Shown here: positions 18,991 through 28,781 of the stretch, piece by piece | Numbering within the stretch: position 1 is the stretch's first letter | Layout: every line of letters starts with the position of its first letter | Source: Mesostigma viride | Lineage: Eukaryota > Streptophyta > Mesostigmatophyceae > Mesostigmatales > Mesostigmataceae | Length of the DNA: 32,541 nt | Assembly (NCBI GenBank): GCA_009746045.1 | Contig: RPFO01001434.1 | Location: forward strand, 1 to 32,541 | Direction of reading: 5' to 3' | The notes under the pieces: generated by a model | Seen by the model: the letters and a program-made list of their open reading frames with translations, nothing else | Databases searched by the model: none | Told to the model about the DNA's origin: nothing | Program-made: the position numbers and the translations under genes

Positions 18991-20282
18991 TTACGTCCCT
19001 CCCATGGCGAGGAACCAGCAAAACCACCCACATACCCTGTTGTGTCCCTCCCTTGACAAGGAACAAGCACGTGCACATGCCCCACCCCACATGCATGCCT
19101 CCCTTGACAAGAATCGAACGGGCACGTGCACCCACCTACCCTATGTGCACCCCCTCCTTTGACAAGGAACAAGCACGTGCACGTGCCTACCCCACATGCA
19201 TGCCTCCCTTGACAAGAATCGAACGAGCACGTGCACCCACCCACCCTGTGTGCACCCCTCCTTTGACAAGGAACAAGCACGTGAACTCACCTACACTACG
19301 CGCGTCCCTCCCTTGACAAGGAATAGGCACGTGCACATGCCTACCCCACATCCATGCCTCCCCTGACCAGTAACAAGCACGTGCACCCACCTACCCTACG
19401 TGCATCCCTCCTGTGACATGGAACAAGCACGTGCACCCACCAACCCTATGTACGTGCCTCTTGACAAGCAACAAGCACGTGCACCCACCTACCCTAAGTG
19501 CCCCCCTCCTTCGACAAGGAACAAGCATGTGCACTCACCTACCGTACGTGAATCCCTCCCTTGGCAAGGACCAAGCACGTGCACCCACCTACCCGATGTC
19601 CGCCCCTCCCTTGATAAGGTACAAGCATGCCCACCCACCTACCCTACCTGCATCCCTCCCTTGACATGGAACAACCATGTGCACATGCCTACCCCACATG
19701 CATGCCTCCCTTGACAAGGAACGAGCACGTGCACCCACCCACCCTGTGTGCACCCCTCCTTTGACAAGGAACAAGCACGTGCACTCATCTACCGCACGTG
19801 CATCCCTCCCTTGACAAGGAACAAGCAAGCCCACCCACCTACCCTACCTGCATCCCTCCCTTGACATGAAACAAGCACGTGCACATGCCTACCCCACATG
19901 CATGCCTCCCTTGACAAGGAACGAGCACGTGCACCCACCCACCCTGTGTGCACCCCTCCTTTGACAAGGAACAAGCACATGAACTCACCTACACTACGTG
20001 CGTCCCTCCCTTGACAAGGAATAAGCACGTGCACATGCCTACCCCACATCCATGCCTCCCCTGACCAGTAACAAGCACGTGCACTCACCTACCCTACGTA
20101 TGTGCCTCTTGACAAGGACCAAGCTCGTGCACCCACCTACCATACGTGAATCCCTCCCTTGACAAGGTACACGCATGCCCACCCACCTACCCTACGTGGG
20201 CCCCTCCCTTGATAAGGTACAAGCATGACCAGCCACCTACCCCGCGAGCCTCCCTACTTTGACAAGGAACAAGCACGTGGGC
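18965..20282 (+). repeat. G-box (CACGTG) minisatellite, long locus
   Basis: About 25 units of 50-55 bp. The core is CCCTTGACAAGGAACAAGCA followed by CGTGCACCCACCTACCC and a GTGCATCCCTC-type end. Most units contain GCACGTGC. Successive TTGACAAG positions 19104, 19159, 19209, 19263 and 19313 show alternating periods of about 50 and 54-55, and blocks near 19170-19330 recur near 19890-20060 as a higher-order duplication. It ends in the same flank as the short locus at 7197. Confidence 0.92.
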
Positions 20283-21302
20283 CCGCTAGCATGGCAGCAA
20301 GGAAGACATTACCCTAACATGGCATGGCCAAAGCAAAAGAGACAGAGAAGTCAATGGAGAGAGAGCTCCTAAGAACTCCTAGTACAATTGGAAACCATGG
20401 AGGGCAAAAAACGTTCAACAACTTACGATGGGCATCGGCACATACAGAGAAGCCCAGGTGTGCCAGGTGTAAAATAAGCGAGATTGAAGTGTCGCCTACC
20501 TCGTGGGAGACTTTTGGTATCTGGTAAACAATGAAAGCGAGTGGAAAGATGGACAACGTGAAAATAACATACAATCCACTGCAATGCATGCAAAGAGGAC
20601 AGAATCAGTAATAAAGCGCGCTGCATTCAGGCAGCGCTGAGCAATTGAACGGTGAACAATTTAATCCGGAACGCATTGTCTACGCGACTCGATGCGACTA
20701 AACGTGGCATGCATACGCGGTCGCTGACTGAAGACATTGTGTACCTGGCTCAGCAAGGTGCGCTTGCAGCCGCTTTCTTAAATATGCCGCAGGCGCACGA
20801 TGTAACGAATTGAAGTTTGCATGTAGTAACAAAGGCAAGAAAAGCGGTGTAGCTGGCTACCGACTACGCCATAGTAAGCTGTATCGGAGTTGGCGCTGCC
20901 GATGGCTGGAAACGGATGACCGAATCATGCTAAACTGGGGCTCCAAAAGGGCTTGTCATGCATCCTAGTGCGCCTTTTGCTTTTTTTTCTTCAAGCATCG
21001 TGAGCATGCGGGTTTAGGGGGGCGCTTATTCTTGCACCACTATCAGTCGGCTGGACTGCAATCGGCATAGCCAGCGCAAGGTGATGCAAGGGCAGGCAAA
21101 CTTTACCAGCTCGTTCAAGGCTCGTTGATGGAATTCAAACATCTAGGCGGCGCGTCTGCAACGGCTCATCGCAATTCGAATTCGCAAGCAGAACCCTCGT
21201 TACACGTGGCGCATGCAGAGATCTGCTTCGGGCGGCTTGGCGTATCTCACTGCGTCGTGACTCAAGTACATAGTCAGCCTAGTTAGTACTCTGGGGGCCT
21301 CG
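20283..21302. other. No gene recognised
   Basis: One kb of mixed-composition sequence without a frame that I can support on either strand. A 10-base T run with one C occurs near 20980. Confidence 0.4.
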
Positions 21303-21903
21303 AGTTCGGCAGTCCCCTATTCGGAAATCCCGGATCATATGTACTCCACCCTATGTACTCTTGGAGTACATAGTGTGCCACCCTATGTACTCTTGGAGTA
21401 CATAGTGTGGATTACATAGGTAGTCACTCCTTCCTATGTAATACGGGCGTGTCTCACCGCGTCGGCAGTCCCCTATTCGGAAATCCCGGATCATATGTAC
21501 TCCACACTATGTACTCTTGGAGTACATAGTGTGCCACCCTATGTACTCTTGGAGTACATAGTGTGGAGTACATAGTCACTCCTTCCTATGTAATACGGGC
21601 GTGTCTCACCGCGTCGGCAGTCCCCTAATCGGAAATCCCGGATCATATGTACTCCACACTATGTACTCTTGGAGTACATAGTGTGCCACCCTATGTACTC
21701 TTGGAGTACATAGTGTGGAGTACATAGTCACTCCTTCCTATGTAATACGGGCGTGTCTCACCGCGTCGGCAGTCCCCTAATCGGAAATCCCGGATCATAT
21801 GTACTCCACACTATGTACTCTTGGAGTACATAGTGTGCCACCCTATGTACTCTCGGAGTACATAGGGTGGAGTACATAGTCACTCCTTCCTATGTAATAC
21901 CGG
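21303..21903 (+). repeat. 152-bp tandem repeat with nested perfect palindromes, four units
   Basis: TCGGCAGTCCCCT starts at 21306, 21462, 21614 and 21766. Each unit carries two hairpins of the form CACTATGTACTC-TTG-GAGTACATAGTG (12-bp arms, or 10-11 in variants). In the middle units an outer 23-bp perfect inverted repeat encloses both hairpins. Copies are nearly identical; the first is 4 bp longer. The last right arm has compensated changes (CTCTCGGAG; GGGTGG). Confidence 0.92.
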
Positions 21904-22000
21904 TGTAATCATGCGTAATCATGCGTAATCATGCGTAATCATGCGTAATCATGCGTAATCATCAGAGTAATCATCAGAGTAATCATCAGAGTAATCATCG
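21904..22000 (+). repeat. Short tandem repeats GTAATCATGC and AGAGTAATCATC
   Basis: Five GTAATCATGC decamers (21904-21953) are followed by three AGAGTAATCATC-type dodecamers. They directly abut the palindromic array. Confidence 0.9.
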
Positions 22001-22021
22001 TCCAGACAAGCTGCACTGCCC

Positions 22022-22486
22022 CTAAGACCCTAACTTACACAAGATGGCGATGGTCGTCGCCGGCAGCTCGACAAGTTCAGGGCAGCACGAAATAAGACAG
22101 GCAAGCCGACGCTGGCGCTCATCCCAATGAGGCCATTCATCCGAAGCAGCCTCCATAACCTGGCCGCTCTTAGGGTGGCGAATCGGGGCGTCGTTGTCAT
22201 TGCGGAGCTTCAGCACGCTTGTCACAGCGGCGTCATTGTAGGCGAGTAAGGTATCGATGTCTGCCAGGCTCAAACGCTGGCCTGGCATGTAGAATGAGGA
22301 AGAAATGGCGTCCGGCAAGGAGGTTTCAGCAGCTATCGGAGTTGCTTCCGAAGTTGCTTCCGAAGTCTTGGATCGCTTGTTAGCGGCGTTCTTGGCGACG
22401 ACAATGTCGTGGGCGATTTTGTTTGCAGCAATCTGGGCATCAATAGAATCGGCGGCAAGAGCTGAAGACGATGCGGGGACCTCCAT
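22022..22486 (-). CDS. Hypothetical protein in the CACTA-like element
   Basis: ATG at 22486-22484 gives 154 residues ending at TAG (22024-22022). A seven-codon extension upstream would need a GTG start. Composition is protein-like: an Ala/Ser-rich head (MEVPASSSALAADSIDAQIA), a basic KNAANKRSK patch and a Glu/Ala/Thr linker. The final 75 residues are better structured (LSLADIDTLLAYNDAAVTSV, then SDEWPHWDERQRRLACLISC). I recognise no family. It may be an exon of a larger minus-strand gene, since TCTAG|GTGC lies just upstream and other minus-strand coding remnants occur at 25.3-26.6 kb. It could be a gene of the element or a captured host fragment. No zinc-finger or transposase motif is evident. 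Confidence 0.5.
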   Translation of the reverse strand: MEVPASSSALAADSIDAQIAANKIAHDIVVAKNAANKRSKTSEATSEATPIAAETSLPDAISSSFYMPGQRLSLADIDTLLAYNDAAVTSVLKLRNDNDAPIRHPKSGQVMEAASDEWPHWDERQRRLACLISCCPELVELPATTIAILCKLGS

Positions 22487-22504
22487 AGCTACGTTTAATA
22501 GCAC

Positions 22505-22690
22505 CTAGACGAGGGCAGGGGGCGCAGGCACACTGATCACGTGCGTGGTGCCGCCATAATGTGCAGAAAAATAGCGAGATCTGCTGGGCAGGCCGCTGGC
22601 GATAACTTGCGAAATCCTGGGCGATGGCTGCCAAAAATTAGATCGGCGTGTTCGTCATCAAAAGGCGAGTCTATTGCAATTTACCCGACC
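22505..22690. other. Spacer between the hypothetical gene and the GGGA array
   Basis: Short frames on both strands, none supported. It might contain an upstream exon of the minus-strand ORF. Confidence 0.3.
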
Positions 22691-22696
22691 AAATTT

Positions 22697-22976
22697 CATC
22701 ATGGATGGATGGAGGGAGGGAGGGAGGGAGGGAGGGAGGGAGGGAGGGAGGGAGGGAGGAGGGAGGGAGGGAGGGAGGGAGGGAGGGAGGGAGGGAGGGA
22801 GGGAGGGAGGGAGGGAGGGAGGGAGGGAGGGAGGGAGGGAGGGAGGAGGGAGGAGGAGGGAGGGAGGAGGGAGGGAGGGAGGGAGGGAGGGAGGAGGGAG
22901 GGAGGGAGGGAGGGAGGGAGGGAGGGAGGGAGGGAGGAGGGAGGAGGAGGGAGGGAGGGAGGGAGGGAGGGAGGAG
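22697..22976 (+). repeat. (GGGA)n array with GGA interruptions
   Basis: GGGA units with periodic three-base GGA deletions form a purine-only strand of about 280 bases. Arg-Glu-Gly-Gly frames are artefacts. Confidence 0.96.
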
Positions 22977-23076
22977 ATGGATGGATGGATGGATGGATGG
23001 ATGGATGGATGTTAATTAATTAATTAATTAATTAATTAATTAATTAATTAATTAATTAATTAATTAATTAATTAAT
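22977..23076 (+). repeat. (ATGG)n then (TTAA)n arrays
   Basis: About eight ATGG units (22977-23010) pass directly into about 16 TTAA units (23012-23075). Three different tetranucleotide arrays therefore lie back to back, and ATGG also precedes the GGGA array at 22682-22691. Confidence 0.95.
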
Positions 23077-23109
23077 GGTCAAATTAAAGGCAATCATGGT
23101 ACATGAAGC

Positions 23110-23330
23110 GAGACAAATCATGCCTGGACGCATGGCGATGTAAGAGCCCCCCCTCCCCCACGCCAGGAGGAAGGGGTGCGTGACTGAGTAGAGTAGTTAG
23201 GATTTTGTATTAAGAGAGACAACTTTGTATATTATCAAGGAGACAACTTTGTATATAAGATTAGAGTGAGATCAGCTAGTCTTCGCGGCTCAGTTCTAAT
23301 GCACCCACCCCCATCAGTCCATGGAATACG
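23110..23330 (+). repeat. Retroelement-tail-like repeat
   Basis: Contains a poly-C/G-rich block, then GTAGTTAGGATTTTGTATTA, two copies of GAGACAACTTTGTATAT and GATCAGCTAG. The reverse complement of 31620-31740 has the same order: a CCCCCTCCCCC block, GTAGTTAGGATTTTGTA, then a TAG-rich stretch. This looks like the end of a retroelement coding region plus 3' sequence. TTTGTATATAAGA (about 23250) is TATA-like. Confidence 0.45.
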
Positions 23331-23567
23331 TGCTCCTGCTCCAGATCCTTAATTAAGGCCAAAATGATCGAGTCCCTTCCAAACAACGTTTGCACTTAGA
23401 TAGTTAGACGAATTATGCCCGACGAAGCTGGAACTTAACAGCCACAATGAATTACGGTTGTTCAGACCTTGTACAACGCCTCAGGGCATTTGGAGCCCTG
23501 AATGGTAACAAATGCTAACAAGGTAGTGTTGCTATCAATAATGATTTTAAAAATTAATATGATGTCA

Positions 23568-23728
23568 TTAATTAATTAATTAGTTATCAACATCACTCCG
23601 TTGGGAGTAAATGTAGCACATATCCCTGAGAAGGGGCATATGGCTTTTAATACATTCTAGGCTACTTCATGCAAGGGTGGGAATGTAAGCTACCCCTGCT
23701 CTAGGTGCACCAGGGCACCTGCACCACC
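23568..23728 (+). mobile_element. Dispersed short repeat with CTCCGTTGGGAG, copy 2, with target-site duplication
   Basis: 161 bp flanked by ATGTCA on both sides (23562-23567 and 23729-23734). The paralogous segment at about 27265 has a single ATGTCA (AATAATGTCAGAATGCCACC) and no insert. It starts with TTAATTAATTAATTAG, has CTCCGTTGGGAG at 23596-23607, and ends GCACCTGCACCACC. It has no coding capacity and is too short for a typical LTR. Confidence 0.6.
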
Positions 23729-24014
23729 ATGTCATATTACAACCAAAACTGGTCGTCATCATGCAAGCATCTGAAGCATGGTCGCAAAACTTCGTGTGCA
23801 AAATCTCATGTCATAAGGAGCCCAACATTATGACAATTGCCAGGCTTTGTAAAGATTTTTGATTTAACGATGACTACAGCACAAACAGTGAGCGAAACCC
23901 TGGTGCATGTGAATGCCTGAGTGGCGACTGTTCCTAACAGAATGCAAGATGTAAGGTAGACATTGCGAGTATGCCACAAATGTGTGATGTGCAGTGCACA
24001 TGCATGTGAGCTAC

Positions 24015-24064
24015 CATGGTCCGGATTCTCCCGATTTCTGGCCTGCGCTGGTTGTCTCCTTGAT
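24015..24064. repeat. 50-bp segment shared with 2194-2246
   Basis: ATGGTCCGGATTCTCCCGAT onward, near-identical to 2194-2246. It is absent from the paralogous position near 27615 in copy B, so it was inserted into copy A or lost from B. ATGT lies on both sides. Confidence 0.75.
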
Positions 24065-24354
24065 GTATACCCCATGACACCATACTTCTAAACTACTTAA
24101 GAACCTTGGCACATTGCAAAATGGGAAAGAAAGCTGAACAATACATGCAACATCACTCACTAACACAGCCATGTGATTGCTACCAACACGTACCATGTAC
24201 ATCCTGTGTGAAATTATTGGCAACGACACGCCAAGCAAACGCCAAGGTATAGTATAACTGCGACAGGCTGGCACATGTCACCTGGCATCCACGTATGCTC
24301 ACCCCAAGGCATTGGCATATCCCCATGTCTATATCCGTTGCCCTTTGTGCGTAC

Positions 24355-25140
24355 CGAGTCACCCATGCAGTCACCCACCCATGCATCCACCTGGCCCACC
24401 CACACAAGTACTCATACACTTGCGCACCTGAGTACCCAGCCACCCACTGGTCCACCCACCCGGTGACCCAGCCAGCCAGCCACGCACCTACTAAACCAAC
24501 CTATCTAACCACTCGTGCACCCAGGCACCCAGCCACATACCCACCCACTGGGACATCCACCCACCCAGCTAGCCACATATGCAATCTACCCACCTAGGCA
24601 ATAAGGAGGCATTCACCCATCCTTTTATCCAGGCACCCATTACTAAAACCACGCAGCCACCTAACCACCCAGCCAGCTGGCCCCATGTGTGCCCACCAGG
24701 CCGCCCACCCCTGACCCACCCACGCCCCTTCCCACTCGACCACTCTTTCCCCCCATACCCTTATACCCACCGACCTGCACCCACTCACCCTCACACATCC
24801 ACATCCTCTCAGCCAGTCACCCACCCATCTCACCCCTAACATGCACAGCCCTCCACCCGCGATAGGTGAGTCGATCCCAACTACAAAACCACCCACCCAC
24901 CCATATCCGTGCACCCACCCACCCATCTACCTTCCCCATCGCTCACCCCACCCACTTCTAATCACAGCTACACATCCACCCGCCACAAACCAACGGTGCA
25001 AATCCTCCAGCCCATGCAACAGTTTCACTCAGGCATCCAACAATGCACCCACCTAGGAGTTCCCAAACCCCGTCGATCCCCCAGCCACCTGGCGATTCAC
25101 TTATAAGCAACCACCCTTGCACCCATCCACCCACCATAAC
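24355..25140 (+). repeat. Degenerate CCACCCA-rich minisatellite, copy A
   Basis: Pyrimidine/A-rich tract of CCACCCAC, CCAGCCAG and CCACCTA blocks, collinear with copy B (27905-28780). Frames on both strands are compositional artefacts. Confidence 0.8.
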
Positions 25141-25146
25141 CACCCA

Positions 25147-25313
25147 CCCACCCTCCCTCCCTCCTCCCTCCCTCCCTCCCTCCCTCCCTCCCTCCCTCCC
25201 TCCCTCCCTCCCTCCCTCCCTCCCTCCCTCCCTCCCTCCCTCCCTCCCTCCCTCCCTCCCTCCCTCCCTCCCTCCCTCCCTCCCTCCCTCCCCTCCCTCC
25301 CTCCCTCCCTCCC
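25147..25313 (+). repeat. (CCCT)n array
   Basis: About 41 CCCT units with one three-base interruption at each end. The corresponding point in copy B (about 28755) has only a few CCAGCCAC units, so the array expanded in copy A or was lost from B. Its complement is GGGA, the same motif as 22697-22976 in inverted orientation. Confidence 0.95.
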
Positions 25314-25319
25314 GCCACC

Positions 25320-26590
25320 CCACCCACCCACCCTCTCCAACTGCATGTGGACTGCCTCTCCCAGCGACTCGGCCAGCCGTTTGAGTGTGTTTGGGACCAT
25401 ATGCTGATGCCCATGGATATTACGCGCGCCATCAACCAGGCAACACCAGTGACACTTGAGCTCCTTGTTATCCTTCTCATCGGATGTACTGACGACACCC
25501 TGCACAATTACAGCTCACAAGGCAACTAACATGCTGGAGGAACGCATCCGCCGCAGTGGACGTCAGTAACGGATGTTGCAATGTTGCTGGAGGGAGGTCA
25601 ATCGACCGCACCCGTACATACAAGGGGCAATTATTGATGCGTCATACCCAAAACAGGAAGAAAATGTGGCACAACTAACCTTGCCATCAACATGGATGGA
25701 CGGAGTTGGAGACCAACTGCAGCGCGGCATTCGCAAGGGCACAGGCTGTGTTGTTCAGCAGGTCCACCGCTGGACTGCCCGATGCCGAGTCCAGGTTCTT
25801 CCTTACACAAACTCTCCACAAGCGTGATTGTCGCGTCCTTGGCTGCCAACTGCGGAAAGGAGGCCAGTGCTCGCTTCAGCAGGAACTCGGCAATTGCAAT
25901 CACGGTGGGCCCTGGCACGATTTGCAGGCCTACACATGCTTGCCCCGCATGTGCCTCCCCCACGTGTGCATCCACCGCAGTTGACGTGCTCGCTCGCAGC
26001 TCCCACTACCGCTGGCTTCGTTGCCATGTTCCTCCACCCGTTGCCTCTTGCATCTTAGCTGTTCCTCGCGCTTCTCCGCAGCCTCTCTTTCCCTCTCTTC
26101 CTCTCTCTTTTCTGCTGCCGTTCATGCCTTGCTCCAGATATAGATGTGGCTGCTTAGGCGTTCAATCTGCATCACAGAATTGGACGATATGCACGTCAAA
26201 GGAAAGCCAACCAAGCAGCAACATTACCAACAATGTAGCGGGAGGGTCAGTGCAGAGGCCAGCAACATAACTGCCTTAGTCTTGTACTCCTACCATACAC
26301 ATTAGGGAAGACTGCTGGCATGGCAGCCTGCATCACAGCAATGAATTGCCGCCAACTAAAATAAGAGAGTGACTCACCGCTACTCTTCCCTGAAGCCGAC
26401 TGGTCACACCTCCATTGTGGCGTTGTTTTACCACTTTAAGGCTCTTCCACAGCGTGCGATTTTGTTGATGCCATTTTCTCAATTCCTGTAGCATATATTT
26501 TGCCCCCGCCGCACGCTTCCATGGGTTGCCATGTACATCATACTTTGCTGATGCTGCAGAGAAGTCAAGCGGTTCTTTGCATTCCCTCAC
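25320..26590 (-). pseudogene. Exon-like coding remnants of an unrecognised minus-strand gene
   Basis: Reading leftwards, several pieces look coding and are bounded by good splice signals. Piece 1 (26590-26378) follows GAATACAG and ends before GTGAGT; it includes REC-KEPLDFSAASAKYDVHG-type sequence and WKRAAGAKYMLQELRKWHQQ. Piece 2 (26166-25909) follows TGTGATGCAG and is a charged coiled-coil-like EKREEEREREAAEKREEQLR stretch, with one in-frame TGA near its start. Piece 3 (about 25975-25680) has VIAIAEFLLKRALASFPQLA, then a shifted frame with DLLNNTACALANAALQLVSN. A 180-base intron is plausible (AAG|GTTAGT at 25680/25679; TGCAG acceptor at 25500). Piece 4 (25499-25320) has VSTSDEKDNKELKCHWCCLV and RLAESLGEAVHMQLERV and runs into the CCCT array. 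Frames do not join cleanly, so I call it a pseudogene. No family is recognised; it could be element-encoded or a captured host gene. Confidence 0.45.
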
Positions 26591-26599
26591 CTGTATTCA

Positions 26600-27037
26600 A
26601 CGGCAACGCCAAAACGGAATGCCAACGAATGCGGAGCGGGGGAACAAGGCATAAATCAACGCATGGTGAACTGGCAGATGCTGAGGCAGACACGACAATG
26701 CACTGGGTGCATGGCAACCATGTGAACACTGATGGTAGCATTCACATGCCTAACAAGCATTTTCTCTGTTTCCCCTGGGTTAGAGTGTAAGGCCTATGCA
26801 AACCCAGCTAAACAACAAAACAACACATCCTAAACTGCGCTAACTGACATGGGCAACAAACATGGCCAATGGACACAACACCTTGAAATGGCCTTTTTTT
26901 TACATAAATTATGGCCCATGGCAAGTTTATTGTCCGATTGACCTAGGATTGGATCCCACCACTCCCCGGGATGTGTCTGGCTAGTGGTGGAGTAGTTGAG
27001 TCAAAAAAGTTTACATGGTACTCCCTGCTTAAGTTAA
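26600..27037. other. No gene recognised
   Basis: A short plus frame (26500-26790) is taken as a shadow of the minus-strand remnants. A poly-T of eight lies at 26892. The rest is unique-looking. Confidence 0.35.
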
Positions 27038-28781
27038 CTCCAGATCCAAGGCCAAAACTGGCCACCTAAACCACTTGCACTTGCATAGAAACAATAGTTG
27101 ATCTCAGATTATGCTGTAACTTTGCAGTGGTGATGAATAATAGTTGTTCTGACCTTGTACAAAGTTCTACGCCATTTGGAGCCCTAGTTGGTGACAAATG
27201 CTAGCAAAATTTTGCTAGCATTTGTCATTAATGGCCATTTAAAATCAATATTTAACCCAAATAATGTCAGAATGCCACCAAAACTTATTGCCATCATGCC
27301 AGCACCTGAAGCAAGGTCTCAACAAGTCATGAGCAGAAATTCAGATCATGCAGAGCCCAAAATGGTGACATTTGCCAGCAATTGTCACCATTTTTTGCTT
27401 TTTTACCCACAATTTTAACAACATTACCCACCAAAACATTCTCCAAGCTGGGGCGCATCATTTAAATCTTTGCAGGCAACTCAAGAATGACTAGTACAAA
27501 CAGTGTGCAAAACCTTGGTGCATGTGAATGCCTGAGTGGTGACCATTGCTAGCAGAATCCATCATGTAAGGTAGGCATTGCCAGTATGCCACAAAGCTGT
27601 GATGTGCAGTGCATGTCCATATGTATACCCCATGACACCGTGCCTCTAAACTACTTGGCACATTGCAAAATGGGAAGGAAAGGTGAATAATACATGCCAC
27701 ATCACTAACACAGCCATTTGAATGCTACCAACACGCACCATGCATGATATACACTGCGTGTACAGTAATACATGTCGAGAATATGCCGAGCGAGCATATC
27801 AAGGTGCAGTGACCCCAACGCTGGCACATGTCACCTGGCATCCACGTATGCTCACATGATATGGCATTGGCATATCCCATGTCTCCATCTCTTGCACTTT
27901 GTGCGCACCAAGCCACCCATGCAGTCGCCCACCCATGCAGCTACCTGGCCACCCACCCACACAACTGCTCACACACTCGCGCGCCCGTGCACCCAGACAG
28001 CCACCTGTCCTCCCACCCAGTGACCCACCCACCAAGCCAGCCGCGCACGTGCTTACCCAACTTATACAACCATGCGTGCACCTAGGCACCCAACCACCTA
28101 CCAACCCACTTGGACATCCACCCACCCACCAAGGCACCTGCGCAACCCACACACCAACTAGGTAATAAGCAGGCATTCCCCCATCCAATGAGCCAACCAC
28201 CCAACCACCCAACCACCTAAACACCCAGCCAGCTGGCCCCATATGCACCCGTCCGGCCACCCACAGTTGACCCACCCACGCACCTACCCACTCAACCATT
28301 CACTGCCCCCACACCCTTATACCCACTGACCCACCCACTGACCCACCCACACATGCATTTTCTCAGCCAGCACCCCGGCACCTACCTCACCCCAAACCTG
28401 CACAGCCCTTCACCCGTGATAGGTGAGTCGGTCCCAACCATAAACCCATCCACGCATCCATATCTGTGCGCCCACCCGTCCATCTACCCGTCCCTTCGCC
28501 CACCCACCCACATCTAGTCATCTACACATCCACCAGCCACCAGCCACCAATGGCCCACCCACCAACCCACACACACACATACATCCCTAACCAACCAACC
28601 ACCAACACACCACCCTCAAAAACGTGCAGTTGTTTCACTCATGCATCCAACAACCCACCCACTTCAAAGTCCCCAAAGCCTATCATCACCCAGCCACCTG
28701 GGCATCTGCCAATAACCGACCGCCCTTGCACTCATCCACCCACCATGACCAGCCAGCCAGCCACCCACCCTCTCCAACTGC
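27038..28781 (+). repeat. Segmental duplication, copy B
   Basis: Collinear with 23338-25344 in the same orientation, offset about 3.5-3.7 kb. It lacks the short mobile repeat, the 50-bp segment and the CCCT array of copy A. It carries a local inverted repeat, GACAAATGCTAGCAAAATTT followed by TGCTAGCATTTGTC (27192-27227). Confidence 0.85.

Larger units (their letters stand above)
23338..25344 (+). repeat. Segmental duplication, copy A
   Basis: Diverged but collinear with 27038-28781: CTCCAGATCC...GGCCAAAA, CAGACCTTGTACAA, CATTTGGAGCCCT, GGTGCATGTGAATGCCTGAG, GTATGCCACAAA, GGCACATGTCACCTGGCATC, the CCACCCA-rich tract, and CCCACCCTCTCCAACTGC at the end. Copy A has three extra pieces: the short mobile repeat (23568-23728), the 50-bp segment (24015-24064) and the CCCT array. 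Confidence 0.85.

Noticed and set aside
18965-20282. CRISPR-like regularly spaced repeats
   Set aside because: Units are head-to-tail minisatellite copies with related, not unique, spacers in a eukaryotic context.
22541-23023. Gly-Arg-Glu repeat proteins, also the minus-strand versions at 24958-25507 and the Pro-Ser-Leu versions at 25043-25407
   Set aside because: Translations of GGGA/CCCT arrays. Only the non-repetitive part at 25320-25499 is kept as a coding candidate.
24275-25106. Pro/Thr/His-rich ORFs, also at 27772-28888
   Set aside because: Low-complexity CCACCCA tracts give open frames on both strands.
25692-26270. 192-codon plus-strand frame
   Set aside because: Lies opposite minus-strand pieces with better protein character and splice borders. 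No motif is seen.
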